Under the pieces are notes generated by a model. It saw only the letters and a program-made list of their open reading frames with translations, did not search any database and was not told the DNA's origin. A program made the translations under genes and the position numbers. A DNA stretch of 50,497 bases from an uncultured Oscillibacter sp. (lineage in GTDB: Bacteria; Bacillota; Clostridia; Oscillospirales; Oscillospiraceae), in the NCBI GenBank assembly GCA_910587875.1, contig CAJUOD010000001.1, forward strand, positions 27,004-77,500, in the 5' to 3' direction. Every line of letters starts with the position of its first letter. Within the stretch, counting starts at the first letter, position 1. Positions 6,568 to 14,230 of the stretch are shown here, piece by piece.

Positions 6568-7235
6568 CACTTCTTCGTAGCCCTCAGCGTCATGACGGCC
6601 GCCTGGGCCCTGGTACAAAACGCACCGGGGCTGGTCCCGTCGGTGATGCCGCAGGCCTTGGCCTCCGCCAGCTCCTTGGAGAGCGTTGCGCTCACCGGCT
6701 GCTTCGCCAGGGCGCTCTGCATACGCCCCGCCAGCTTCACCAGATCCGCGTCCGTCAGCTTGTCGATGTTCAACTCTTCATCCTCCTCAAACCTGGGGCG
6801 CACCGCGCCCAAAATCACGCTAAATTTTCTCGTCTTCCGGCAGACCTGCCCGCCGTTGGACTGGCTTCCGCTCTGGCTGGTGTTTCCCTCAATGGCAACC
6901 ACGCCGGAGGCCGTCACGCTCTCGATGATGCCCGTGTGGTCCGTGGCCGCGCCGCCGGGGAAATCGTAGATCACCACGTCTCCCGGACGGAAATCCTTCG
7001 TCACCCACTGGCCCGCCGCCTTCGCCGAGCGCATCAGCTCCCCGCAGGAAGCGGTTTTCTTCGGCAGAAGCCCCAGTGCCCCCGCCTGGGCGAAGACCCA
7101 CATGACGAACGTCATGCACCAGGCGTAGCCGTCCAGGCCGAACCACTTGCCGTACTTCGTCCGGTTGCTCCCGGCGGGGCTCTCCTTGGTCCCCAGTTCT
7201 CCCCGGGCAACGGCAAGCACCTTCTCGGCGGTCAT
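6567..7235 (-). CDS. Endolysin, CHAP domain
   Basis: 222-aa peptidoglycan hydrolase for host lysis. Residues 1-125 form a CHAP/NlpC-P60-type amidase or endopeptidase domain: catalytic Cys40 in GYAWCMTFVMWV, His100 in ATDHTGIIESV, and Glu116 in VAIEGNTSQ. The C-terminal ~80 residues (ELNIDKLTDADLVKLAGRMQ, then KACGITDGTSPGAFCTRAQAAVMTLRA) resemble an SLH-like wall-binding module. No signal peptide is visible, so export relies on the holin genes directly upstream. The start overlaps the holin stop by four bases. Last gene of the late operon. Confidence 0.88.
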   Translation of the reverse strand: MTAEKVLAVARGELGTKESPAGSNRTKYGKWFGLDGYAWCMTFVMWVFAQAGALGLLPKKTASCGELMRSAKAAGQWVTKDFRPGDVVIYDFPGGAATDHTGIIESVTASGVVAIEGNTSQSGSQSNGGQVCRKTRKFSVILGAVRPRFEEDEELNIDKLTDADLVKLAGRMQSALAKQPVSATLSKELAEAKACGITDGTSPGAFCTRAQAAVMTLRATKK

Positions 7236-7588
7236 TCCGCGCCTCCAGAGACGATCTCCTTCGCCTGGACCTGCGCCTTTTTATTCTCCGTGTTAATCTC
7301 CCAGACGGCGCTTTCGATCATGTTGAGGACCGCCTCGGTGACCTCCACCCCCAGGGCACGGAGCTGGTCCTGCACGAACTGCTTTCTCTGGGTCCCGGTG
7401 GGGTCCTGGTCGTGGTACAGCTGCTCCGCCGCCCGAGCGAAGGACTGGACCAGAAGTCGGATGCGCTGCTGCGTGGCGGCGTCCGTGTTCGCCAGGAGCC
7501 ACGCCTTGACCTTGGGGACCAGATACGCCAGCAGGCCCACCACGAAGGCCGCCAGCAGGTTTCCGATGATTTCATACAGATTCTCCAT
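7232..7588 (-). CDS. Phage holin, LLH family
   Basis: 118 aa. One N-terminal membrane segment (residues about 8-25, IIGNLLAAFVVGLLAYLVP) is followed by a long amphipathic helix (WLLANTDAATQQRIRLLVQSF) and a charged tail. This is the layout of the phage_holin_6_1/LLH family found next to endolysins in Clostridial phages. The ATG at 7588 has GGAGG nine bases upstream; an ATG at 7594 is too close to it. It overlaps the endolysin by 4 bases and the preceding membrane protein by 17. Confidence 0.8.
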   Translation of the reverse strand: MENLYEIIGNLLAAFVVGLLAYLVPKVKAWLLANTDAATQQRIRLLVQSFARAAEQLYHDQDPTGTQRKQFVQDQLRALGVEVTEAVLNMIESAVWEINTENKKAQVQAKEIVSGGAE

Positions 7589-7955
7589 AATCATATTCCT
7601 CCTCCCCGCCGGTCTCCGGCGGGCTGTTTTTGCTCTGTCCGAAAAGTTTGCTGTCGTTGTGCTCAAAGATGTTCTCCACCACCTTCAGCACGCTTACGCC
7701 CAGGATGGTGCGGATGGCGGGCTCGGACAGCTCCGCCAGGGTCTGGACCTGCTGGAGCCGGACGGTGGAGTAAAGGGCGATGCCGTAGGAGATGAACACC
7801 CACACCAGGGCGCAGAGCTGGGTCGTCACAAAAAGCAGCCTCGTCACGCCCTGCAAAAGGCCCACAGAACGCTTCCCACGCCGCCCGAGGGCCAGCACCA
7901 GACCGATGCTCCCGGCGGCCAGGAGGACCACCAGAGCGGCCAGAAACAGCCTCAT
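7572..7955 (-). CDS. Lysis-cassette membrane protein
   Basis: 127 aa with two clear hydrophobic segments: residues 1-24 (MRLFLAALVVLLAAGSIGLV) and 40-67 (LLFVTTQLCALVWVFISYG). The cytosolic-type tail includes KVVENIFEHNDSKLFG. The family is not recognised by name. Position between the DUF7365-like gene and the LLH holin, with ATGA overlap on the upstream side, suggests a second holin or holin regulator. That role is an inference from context. Confidence 0.7.
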   Translation of the reverse strand: MRLFLAALVVLLAAGSIGLVLALGRRGKRSVGLLQGVTRLLFVTTQLCALVWVFISYGIALYSTVRLQQVQTLAELSEPAIRTILGVSVLKVVENIFEHNDSKLFGQSKNSPPETGGEEEYDYGESV

Positions 7956-8197
7956 GCCTCCGCCTGCCTTTCCAGGTCCCCGATCCGGTGATTGGCCACC
8001 CGAATCTTTTCTTCCTGGACCTCCGTCCGCTCCTCCAGCTTGTACACCCGGTCGATGACCTGGTTGTGAACCTCCACTTTTTTCTCCAGCTGCTCCAGCC
8101 GGTACTGGGTGAGCTTGGAGCTCACCAGAATGCCCAGCACGGATCCCAGTCCGGACCCCGCCAGGCCGATCAGGGCCACAAGTACCGCGTCGCTCAT
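7952..8197 (-). CDS. Small membrane/coiled-coil lysis protein (DUF7365/XhlA-like)
   Basis: 81 aa. A glycine-rich membrane helix (residues 4-26, AVLVALIGLAGSGLGSVLGI) is followed by a coiled coil (YRLEQLEKKVEVHNQVIDRV, then KLEERTEVQEEKIR). The pattern 'YRIEQLEKKV..HN..IER.Y.LE' is typical of small proteins beside holins in Firmicute phages (XhlA/DUF7365 group). It probably anchors or times the lysis complex. The ATG at 8197 has GGAGG upstream. The interval 8198-8274 holds nothing evident. Confidence 0.72.
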   Translation of the reverse strand: MSDAVLVALIGLAGSGLGSVLGILVSSKLTQYRLEQLEKKVEVHNQVIDRVYKLEERTEVQEEKIRVANHRIGDLERQAEA

Positions 8198-8274
8198 GCA
8201 CGTTCCTCCCTTCAAGTAAAATTTGACTGCCGCGTTAAGAAAGCCCCGGCGGCGGAAAGTTGCACGAAGCCGTC

Positions 8275-9300
8275 TTACCGCCGAAACACGCTCGGCTTTT
8301 TCAGCTTCCGCCGGAGGGCCCGGAATACTGCCTCCAGCCAGCGGAAGACGGGCCCCTCCCGGCGCTCTAGCAGGGCGGAGAGGAGCTTTCCCGGCGGTCT
8401 CCGCCTTCCCTGCCGGACCCGGACGGAAACGTCCGCCAGGGCGGGGATATTGGGCTGTTTTGCATGGCCCCTTTGCTTTGGCGGAAGGGGATGCCGGGAA
8501 AGCTCCAGGCCCTCCGGGACCAGTTCCGGGCGGTCCGCCAGCTCGCAGTACGCCTGGTAGGCCAGCTCGTCCAATGCCTCCGGGTGCTCCAGCACCGCCG
8601 CCTCTCCGCCCAGCAGCGTTCCGATGTTTCGCATGGCCCGCTGGACCGTGCGGAGGATGGCGGCGTGGTCCGTGCCGGTCAGCTTCCCGATCTCCCGGAG
8701 GGTCAGGCGCTCGGAGTAGCGCAGGTAAAAATACACGGTCTGTTTCGGCGTCAGGGCCAGCATGACGGCGCTCATGGCCTCCGGGTCTGTCAGGTCCACC
8801 CGGCTGGCCTCCCCTCGGAGCCGGGCCTCCGTCATGGCCCGCTCCGTCTCCTCCCGGAGCTTTTTCTTCGCCAGGGCAATGGTCCGGGAGACGGTGGACT
8901 TGTTGACGCCCAGCTCCCCGGCGATGGTGGGGATGTTTCTGCCGGAAAGATGCAGCTCGAACACTTCCCGCTGGCGGGGCGTCAGCAGGTCCAGGCCGCG
9001 GGCCGCCGCCGCTTTCATCCGGGCTCGGCCCTCGTCGATTTCCTCGTCCAGGGCCATGTCGGCCTGCCGCCAGTCCCGGTACTGCTGCGCGTCCGGGGCC
9101 CATGCGCCATCGACCCGCCCGCCGGATTTCCTGCGGCCCGCCGTGAAGGCCCGAAGCTGGTCGTTGACGTCCATCAGCTCCTCCCGGACCATGAAGAGGG
9201 CCAGGTTGTCCCCCTCGCCTCTGGCCTGAAGCTCCAGCTCGTACTTTTTCCGGGCCAGCAGTTCACGCTTGCGGGCCCGGAGCTCCTCAATGCTTTTCAT
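8275..9300 (-). CDS. Protein with two sigma-region-4-like HTH domains
   Basis: 341 aa. Two helix-turn-helix domains of the sigma-70 region 4/LuxR type lie in tandem: about residues 105-150 (LTPRQREVFELHLSGRNIPT, GVNKSTVSRTIALAKKKL) and about 183-228 (LTPKQTVYFYLRYSERLTLR, GTDHAAILRTVQRAMRNI). A charged N-terminal coiled region (ELRARKRELLARKKYELELQ) precedes them, and the tail is very basic. The second HTH has LR in place of the usual V-S recognition residues. No sigma region 2 is present, so it should not replace a sigma factor. It is probably a late transcription activator or antiterminator. Transcribed with the lysis genes; its start overlaps the stop of the upstream gene. Confidence 0.7.
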   Translation of the reverse strand: MKSIEELRARKRELLARKKYELELQARGEGDNLALFMVREELMDVNDQLRAFTAGRRKSGGRVDGAWAPDAQQYRDWRQADMALDEEIDEGRARMKAAAARGLDLLTPRQREVFELHLSGRNIPTIAGELGVNKSTVSRTIALAKKKLREETERAMTEARLRGEASRVDLTDPEAMSAVMLALTPKQTVYFYLRYSERLTLREIGKLTGTDHAAILRTVQRAMRNIGTLLGGEAAVLEHPEALDELAYQAYCELADRPELVPEGLELSRHPLPPKQRGHAKQPNIPALADVSVRVRQGRRRPPGKLLSALLERREGPVFRWLEAVFRALRRKLKKPSVFRR

Positions 9301-9526
9301 CGTTCACCCTCCAGGCTCTCCAGCCCACGGCGGCGATTCCGGCGGAGCGGGGGACGTCATAGTATCCGTCCATCAGCCGCTGGATCTCCCGGATGTCCCG
9401 GAGGGCTTCCTGGAGGGGGCGGAGCTCTGCGGGGGAGGCTCCGGCGGCCTTCTTCTCCGCGACGCGCATGGCCAGCTTCGCCGACGCCGCCCGGTACTCC
9501 GCCGCCAGTTCCTTCATCGTCGCCAT
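9287..9526 (-). CDS. Small helical phage protein
   Basis: 79-aa unrecognised protein. Residues 1-60 are one or two charged helices (KELAAEYRAASAKLAMRVAE, RPLQEALRDIREIQRLMDGY). The C-terminus is VPRSAGIAAVGWRAWRVND. It overlaps the start of the sigma-like gene by 14 bases, so the pair is probably co-regulated. The ATG at 9526 lies eight bases after GGGGG; a further in-frame ATG six bases on is possible. Confidence 0.6.
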   Translation of the reverse strand: MATMKELAAEYRAASAKLAMRVAEKKAAGASPAELRPLQEALRDIREIQRLMDGYYDVPRSAGIAAVGWRAWRVNDEKH

Positions 9527-9549
9527 AAAAAACGCCCCCGTTCGTCTGC

Positions 9550-9578
9550 TTGACAAAACGGGGGACGGCGGGTATAAT
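9550..9578 (+). promoter_or_regulatory. Antitoxin RNA promoter
   Basis: Consensus TTGACA (9550-9555), 17-base spacer, TATAAT (9573-9578). Stronger than the toxin promoter at 9833-9861 and closely related to it in sequence (both begin TTGACAAAACG). Confidence 0.85.
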
Positions 9579-9584
9579 AAGCAT

Positions 9585-9670
9585 AGAAGGGCGCTGCCGG
9601 TAAACGGTTAGCCCCTGGTCTTAGTCAAAGAAATGACCGTTACCTTGGGGAGGGGCGGTCATTTCCTTTT
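9585..9670 (+). ncRNA. Antitoxin RNA of a par/fst-like type I system
   Basis: Short RNA from the promoter at 9550-9578 to the hairpin at 9630-9665, whose 10-bp stem GAAATGACCG/CGGTCATTTC is followed by CTTTT. It carries no open frame. Its 5' part (AAGGGCGCTGCCGGTAAACG) closely matches the 5' part of the convergent toxin mRNA (GAAGGTGCGCTGCCATAACG on the minus strand), and both RNAs share the terminator stem. Complementary pairing at two separated places, 5' repeats and terminator, is the design of RNA II of the plasmid pAD1 par locus, which blocks translation of the Fst toxin. Expression and pairing are inferred. Confidence 0.72.
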
Positions 9671-9745
9671 GCAAAGCTGGAAAACCAGCGTGGCAACGCC
9701 CAGGAGAACAAGCGTGTAAGTAAACAACTCACCGTATGTCACCAT
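9659..9745 (-). CDS. Fst/holin-like type I toxin peptide
   Basis: 28-aa peptide: MVTYGELFTYTLVLLGVATL, then VFQLCKRK. One hydrophobic segment (about residues 7-24) lies between a polar MVTYGEL start and a basic C-terminus, the signature of the 'putative holin-like toxin' family (Fst, TxpA and BsrG-like peptides), which depolarise the cell's own membrane. RBS AAAGGGGG lies seven bases before the ATG and can be sequestered by the CCCCC arm just upstream (CCCCCGGAAAGGGGG). The TGA stop lies inside the shared bidirectional terminator stem. Identification rests on size, layout and the convergent RNA. Confidence 0.75.
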   Translation of the reverse strand: MVTYGELFTYTLVLLGVATLVFQLCKRK

Positions 9746-9832
9746 GGCAATCCCCCTTTCCGGGGGACAAGGGGTCCCCCTTGTTGTGGGGGGCCAACCG
9801 CCTACCGTTATGGCAGCGCACCTTCATTCGGC

Positions 9833-9861
9833 ATCATACCATCCGCGCCGCGTTTTGTCAA
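9833..9861 (-). promoter_or_regulatory. Toxin mRNA promoter
   Basis: On the minus strand TTGACA (rc at 9856-9861), 17-base spacer, TATGAT (rc at 9833-9838). It gives an ~80-base leader containing GGGGGAC/GTCCCCC hairpins before the toxin RBS. Confidence 0.8.
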
Positions 9862-9913
9862 ATCCTGCCGCCCGCCGGGGCGGCTGTTCTTCTGCTTCAG
9901 CTCAGAAACTTCT

Positions 9914-10393
9914 TTATGTCTCCGCCTCCTCTCCGCCGGCGGGCCCCAGGTCCTCCCACCGCTCCGGCAGCTCTGAGGGGCCGTAGGCGTTATCCGCCGA
10001 GAGGCAGCGCCAGATGTGTCCAGACTGGACACAACACTCCCCCTCCTGCCAGAGTCCCCGGGTCCCCTGGGGCGGCTGGTACTCCGTGGCCAGGGCGGGA
10101 TCGGTGGTGTGGCAGACGTCCCAGAGGGAGACCGCCTTGTCCGGGCTCCAGTCCGGCTGCTGGGAGGCGTCATGGGCCTGCCAGAGCTTGTAGACCCGGC
10201 CCTGCCACTTGTAGGGGGTCCCCACGGGCACGTCCGTGTAGTCCCGCTGCCGCCAGGTGGGGACCTCTGCGGCATGTGTGACAAGATAGGTCCCGTCGGC
10301 CTCCCCGGCCACGGACTTTTCCGCCAGAGCGGCGGCGTCCGCCGCCCCCTTGCTCCGCATAGCGTCCAGCGCCAGCGTATGGATATCAGCCAT
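9914..10393 (-). CDS. Tail-end protein with two carbohydrate-binding-like modules
   Basis: 159 aa. Two repeats resemble the small chitin/cellulose-binding (CBM5/12-type) modules common on tail tips: VPVGTPYKWQGRVYKLWQAH to VSLWDVCHT (about residues 58-95), and WQEGECCVQSGHIWRCLSAD to PERWEDLG (about 118-150). The first ~45 residues are an alanine-rich linker. It likely helps the tail fibre bind surface glycans. The second module contains the dispersed 17-bp palindrome (10016-10032), read as C-V-Q-S-G-H. The ATG at 10393 overlaps the upstream gene by 8 bases. Confidence 0.68.
   Translation of the reverse strand: MADIHTLALDAMRSKGAADAAALAEKSVAGEADGTYLVTHAAEVPTWRQRDYTDVPVGTPYKWQGRVYKLWQAHDASQQPDWSPDKAVSLWDVCHTTDPALATEYQPPQGTRGLWQEGECCVQSGHIWRCLSADNAYGPSELPERWEDLGPAGGEEAET
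10016..10032. repeat. Dispersed palindrome copy 1
   Basis: GTGTCCAGACTGGACAC, 8-1-8 perfect palindrome, extended to 9-1-9 by flanking T/A. Inside the tail-tip protein gene. Candidate ParB-binding (parS-like) site. Confidence 0.85.
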
Positions 10394-10817
10394 GGCTCTC
10401 CACTCCTTCCTCATACGCAGAGGCCAGCTCCGCCTCCTTCGTCCGGGCCGCAGTCACCTGACCGGACAACTCTGCGGTTTGGCCCTCCAGCTCCTCGATC
10501 CGGGCCTGGTAGCCCGTCACGTCGCCCAGGTACTGCTTTGCCGTAGTAACCGTGGCCACGAAATACCCGCCGCCGTGGTGGTATTCGATATTGGCCAGAT
10601 CGAAGCCGTATCCCTCCGGGAGGCCTGTTTCCCCCTCCCGGCAGACGGGCAGACGCTGGACCGACGGCCTTGCCCAGTCGATGGCCTCGATGCTTTCCAG
10701 GGCCGCTCCGTTTTCCCGCTCAAAAATGATGCTGTAACTTCCGTTGACCGCGCCATTTCGCTGGATGGGCCCGGCGATCAGGCCGCCGATCTTCCAGTGC
10801 TTTCCGAAAATACTCAT
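10386..10817 (-). CDS. Tail-fibre-associated protein
   Basis: 143 aa, not recognised by name. The body (FGKHWKIGGLIAGPIQRNGA, YSIIFERENGAALESIEAID, YHHGGGYFVATVTTAKQYLG) is beta-rich. The C-terminus is a coiled coil (RIEELEGQTAELSGQVTAAR). It lies between the fibre gene and the carbohydrate-binding gene, 14 bases after the fibre stop, and is probably a fibre chaperone or an extra tip protein. Confidence 0.6.
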   Translation of the reverse strand: MSIFGKHWKIGGLIAGPIQRNGAVNGSYSIIFERENGAALESIEAIDWARPSVQRLPVCREGETGLPEGYGFDLANIEYHHGGGYFVATVTTAKQYLGDVTGYQARIEELEGQTAELSGQVTAARTKEAELASAYEEGVESHG

Positions 10818-10831
10818 GCGCTCCGCTCCTT

Positions 10832-11995
10832 TCAGCCTACAAACAGAATTTTTCCGGGATAGGGGTCCGCGCTGGACAAGGTGACGGTCCCGGCCTCCCC
10901 GTCATAGTCCGCGCCTGTGCCAAGAGCGGCCCAGGTGTTCGTGATGTACTTTCCCTCCACCTGGTGAAAGACCTGGAAGCCGAAATCGCCACTTTTCCGC
11001 TTGTGGGTCTCCGGGGGAATGGCAATCTCATAGCCCAGGGACCCGTCGTAGGCGGGCGGGCCCTCCGCGCCGCCGCTCTCTCCGGCTTCGTCTGCGGCCT
11101 GGGTTTCCTCCGGCTCCTCCGGTACCCAGGAGGCGGGCGGCCCCCAGTCCTCCGCCGCGAAGGCGAAGACGGCGGACCCGGAGAAGTCCTGGGCCTCCAG
11201 GTCCCCCTCCTCATTGAAAACCGGGACCTGCCCCGGCGTACCGGTGATCTTGTCCTGCTTGGCTTCCAGATCGTCCTGATAAGCCGCTTCCTTCCAGAGG
11301 GTCCTGCGCTCCCCGTCCTCTTCCTGGGTGCCGGTGCAGATATATTCCCGCCCTGCCGCGCTGTCGAAATACCGGTCCCCGGCCTCCGCCTCCAGCTCCG
11401 GCCCGGGCGGGCCCTCTCCGGGCCGGACCTTGCCGGCGGACTCCGCCGCTTCCCGCACCTCCTTCAGCGCCTGCCGGATGTCCCCGTGGGCCTCCTTGTC
11501 CATGTCGTGGGACTCCATCGTCCGCTTCAGGTCCTTGAATTTCACAGTCCCGGCCGGGTCCACAATGAGGCCGATCTGCAGCTTGTTGGTCACCAGCAGC
11601 ACGCAGTATATCTCCAGCTCAAAGCCGGGGCTCTCGCTCTCCGATGGGATCTCGATGCCCTTCGGGTCCTGCATGATAAGCAGGGCGGTCTCCTCGCTGT
11701 TTTCGGCGCTGTCCAGCACGGCGTTGATGAGCAGCTGGTTTAGGGTATAGCCCTGCGCAAGTCCCGTGTTGGAGAGCTGGACCCGGATGCGCTTGTGGTC
11801 CTCATAGCTCTCCAGGGAAACCAGGACCGTCTTTTGCCGCTGGTCCTTCAGCTCCGTCTGCGCATGCAGCAGCTCCTTGTCCACATACCCCGTCCCGGCG
11901 TAGGCGCTGGTCACGGTCAGCCGCTGCCCCGCCAGCTGGGCGTTCAGCAGCTCCACGCCGCTGTCCACAATGGTGGATTCGTCAAATAATGCCAT
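10832..11995 (-). CDS. Tail fibre protein
   Basis: 387 aa. The N-terminal ~150 residues (GVELLNAQLAGQRLTVTSAY and onward) form a baseplate-attachment domain as seen in Clostridial contractile-tail fibres. A coiled segment follows (DIRQALKEVREAAESAGKVR), then short collagen-like GEGPPGPE, acidic linkers rich in E/P/G, and a C-terminal beta-rich domain (GDFGFQVFHQVEGKYITNTW). Position directly after gpI matches P2 gene H. The first 14 bases overlap gpI. The receptor cannot be inferred. Confidence 0.75.
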   Translation of the reverse strand: MALFDESTIVDSGVELLNAQLAGQRLTVTSAYAGTGYVDKELLHAQTELKDQRQKTVLVSLESYEDHKRIRVQLSNTGLAQGYTLNQLLINAVLDSAENSEETALLIMQDPKGIEIPSESESPGFELEIYCVLLVTNKLQIGLIVDPAGTVKFKDLKRTMESHDMDKEAHGDIRQALKEVREAAESAGKVRPGEGPPGPELEAEAGDRYFDSAAGREYICTGTQEEDGERRTLWKEAAYQDDLEAKQDKITGTPGQVPVFNEEGDLEAQDFSGSAVFAFAAEDWGPPASWVPEEPEETQAADEAGESGGAEGPPAYDGSLGYEIAIPPETHKRKSGDFGFQVFHQVEGKYITNTWAALGTGADYDGEAGTVTLSSADPYPGKILFVG

Positions 11996-12788
11996 CGGCA
12001 GTCACCTCCACAAAAATCGTCCTTGAGATTCCGGCGGGGCCGGCGCCGGCGTTGGCTTCCGCGTGGGTGTGATAGGGGGAAGCGTAGTCCGCCCGGAGCC
12101 GGTCCGGGTCCAGGCCCGCCGAGCCCGTCACGGACGCGCCGAGGCCCATGAACGCCGCCCCGGCAGATATCCGCGCCGTGCCGTGAGGCAGGTCCACGTC
12201 CTTGGGGATCCTCACCGCCGCGGTGATGGTCATGCCCCAGGAAGCGGTCCGAGCTCCGGCGTGGATCTCCGCCGGCTTCTCCGGCTGGAGCACATACTCC
12301 GTATCCCCCATGTGGGAGCGCAGGTTTTTGTAAAACCGCACCCGCTCCAGGACCTGGCGCAGACGCTCCTTGTCCAATCCCTCGTTGGAGACGTTCACGT
12401 CGAGGCGGAAGTGATAGGGCTTCCCCCCGTACTCGAACCACTCCCGCACCTTGGTCTCCGGGTAGATGGCGGAAATGGCCGTCTCCACGGCGGCCTTGGT
12501 GCCCAGCAGCTTGTGGACCTTCCAGCTTCCCTCCAGGGTCCGCCGCTTTTCCTCCAGGCTGTAATTGGGGTCCCACCAGTCCACTTTGAAGTCCCGGGCC
12601 AGGATATCCAGCAGGGGCTCCTCCAGGCGGCTGGCGGCGGGGTATATCCGCGCCTGGTCGATTTCCGCCCGCCGCCGGGCCAGGAACTCCGCCGCCGTCT
12701 CCGCCAGGGCGGCGACGACCGGGTCCTCCCGCAGCGCCGCCGGGAGGGTGAACAGAAGATTTTCCTTCGTTACACCATGGTCATTCAT
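11982..12788 (-). CDS. Tail protein I (P2 gpI-like)
   Basis: 268-aa baseplate wedge/tip protein. The first half is the P2 gpI domain: LLFTLPAALREDPVVAALAE, DQARIYPAASRLEEPLLDIL, DFKVDWWDPNYSLEEKRRTL, SWKVHKLLGTKAAVETAISA. The second half is an unrelated extension. The ATG at 12788 lies eight bases after GGGGG and overlaps the gpJ stop; the earlier ATG at 12803 lacks an RBS. Gene order J-I-H is as in P2. Confidence 0.88.
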   Translation of the reverse strand: MNDHGVTKENLLFTLPAALREDPVVAALAETAAEFLARRRAEIDQARIYPAASRLEEPLLDILARDFKVDWWDPNYSLEEKRRTLEGSWKVHKLLGTKAAVETAISAIYPETKVREWFEYGGKPYHFRLDVNVSNEGLDKERLRQVLERVRFYKNLRSHMGDTEYVLQPEKPAEIHAGARTASWGMTITAAVRIPKDVDLPHGTARISAGAAFMGLGASVTGSAGLDPDRLRADYASPYHTHAEANAGAGPAGISRTIFVEVTADGII

Positions 12789-13911
12789 CCTCATATCCCC
12801 CATTGATGACCGTCACCGTCCCCAGCCGGGCCACCTGGGGAACGTCCTTCCCGCGGCCGTCCCGCAGCGCCGTGAACGCCGGGGCGGTCAGCTCCACCCG
12901 CTTCACGCCGGTGTCCATCAGCAAGCCCACCAGGTGGGAGGGATTGACGTCCCGCCCCAGCTTGGCCCCCTGCCAGGCGGTGTAGGCGTCCACCGCCTCC
13001 TGAACATCCGCCGCGATTTGGGCGGCGCTCTTGGCGGTCCCCCTTTGGGTGTAGTAGGTGAAGGCTACGGAGTACTCCACCTCCTCCGCGTCCTCCACGG
13101 ACACAAGGTCCGTCAGGGGCCGCACGTCGTCGGCGGAGCAGGCCGCCAGAACCGCCTGTTTGATTTCCTCTCCCGCCAGGGTCCCGTCCCTCATCAGGAC
13201 ATACAGCTTCACAACGCCCGGTGTTGGGGAGGTGGCCGCCACGTCGCCGATCTCCGTGGAGACCTGTTTGGCGAAGTAGATATAGCCGCCCTGGGACCCG
13301 GCGCAGCTGTAGGAATCCATGCTCACTCTCATCAGCTCAAAGTACTCCTCGTCTGTGGCCCGGTCCGCGCCGCCGTCGGAGACGGTGGTGTTTTCGCAGG
13401 CGGAATAGTAGTCGTAGAGGTCCACAATGGTGTTGATTTGCCCGGGGAGAAAGCCGTTGCCCACGGTCCCGGCAGTCCGGCAGCGAACCGGCACATCGGC
13501 AAAGGTCTCCCCTATGGGGACATACGCGTCGGCAAAGGTCTCCCAGACCAGCTCTCCGTCCGTCACCCGGGTCCCGGCGGGAATGAGGATGGCGCTCTCC
13601 TGGGCCTGGGAGATATGGAAGCGTATGGTGCATACGGCCCGTTCCGCCTCCGGCCGGGGGCGGCAGTTGGTCAGCTCCGCCAGAGCGTCCAGGTTCTCCC
13701 CCTCCGCCCGGCTGGGGATATTCTGGTTGGCGGCGTAGTTCGTCAAGACCCGCTCCTGGACCAGCACGCTGGCGATCCACTGGAGAAAGAGCCGCTCCGG
13801 GCTTCCGGGCCGTACCGCGCCGCCGGTCAGCCGCTCATAGACCGCCGTTACCAGCGCCGTCACCGCTTCCGTATCCGTCGAAATAAATTGATATTCAGAC
13901 TTTTCCGACAT
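12781..13911 (-). CDS. Baseplate assembly protein J
   Basis: 376-aa gpJ-family wedge protein of contractile tails. Recognisable stretches are AVTALVTAVYERLTGGAVRP, VLVQERVLTNYAANQNIPSR, GENLDALAELTNCRP, ILIPAGTRVTDGELVWETFA, and the C-terminal LGRDVNPSHLVGLLMDTGVK. It links sheath and hub to the fibre-bearing gpI. Overlaps gpW (17 bases) and gpI. Confidence 0.92.
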   Translation of the reverse strand: MSEKSEYQFISTDTEAVTALVTAVYERLTGGAVRPGSPERLFLQWIASVLVQERVLTNYAANQNIPSRAEGENLDALAELTNCRPRPEAERAVCTIRFHISQAQESAILIPAGTRVTDGELVWETFADAYVPIGETFADVPVRCRTAGTVGNGFLPGQINTIVDLYDYYSACENTTVSDGGADRATDEEYFELMRVSMDSYSCAGSQGGYIYFAKQVSTEIGDVAATSPTPGVVKLYVLMRDGTLAGEEIKQAVLAACSADDVRPLTDLVSVEDAEEVEYSVAFTYYTQRGTAKSAAQIAADVQEAVDAYTAWQGAKLGRDVNPSHLVGLLMDTGVKRVELTAPAFTALRDGRGKDVPQVARLGTVTVINGGYEDE

Positions 13912-14221
13912 CGATCTCCACCTCCACCACCGGAATCAGCCGCCCCGGTCGGGCCGGGTCCAATTGAAAGTCAATGGCCGCGAACGCCGCCCGGGGCTCC
14001 CAGCGCTCCAGGGCCTCCCGAATGGGGGCCACCATCATTGTCCGGGCGATGGGAATGGGCTTGTCCACGAAATCCCAGGGCAGTCCAAAGTCCCGGTAGA
14101 GCGGGACGCTGCCCTGGGGCGTAGCCAGAATGACGGCGACATTGCGCAAAATGGCCTCCACCGTATCCGTCTCGCCCAGCCGCAGATGGCTCAAGTCCTG
14201 GGAAGATACCTTGTACCGCAT
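13895..14221 (-). CDS. Baseplate protein W (gp25-like)
   Basis: 108 aa, GPW_gp25 family, which caps the baseplate and starts sheath assembly. Typical pattern: EAILRNVAVILATPQGSVPL, YRDFGLPWDFVDKPIPIART and the following IREALERWEPR. The catalytic residues of phage lysozymes are not part of this family. It lies between gpU and gpJ. Confidence 0.9.
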   Translation of the reverse strand: MRYKVSSQDLSHLRLGETDTVEAILRNVAVILATPQGSVPLYRDFGLPWDFVDKPIPIARTMMVAPIREALERWEPRAAFAAIDFQLDPARPGRLIPVVEVEIDVGKV

Positions 14222-14230
14222 AGCGCCTCC

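Noticed and set aside
6417..7991. 524-codon plus-strand frame across the lysis genes
   Set aside because: High-GC shadow frame; four well-supported lysis genes lie on the other strand with coherent RBSs and overlaps.
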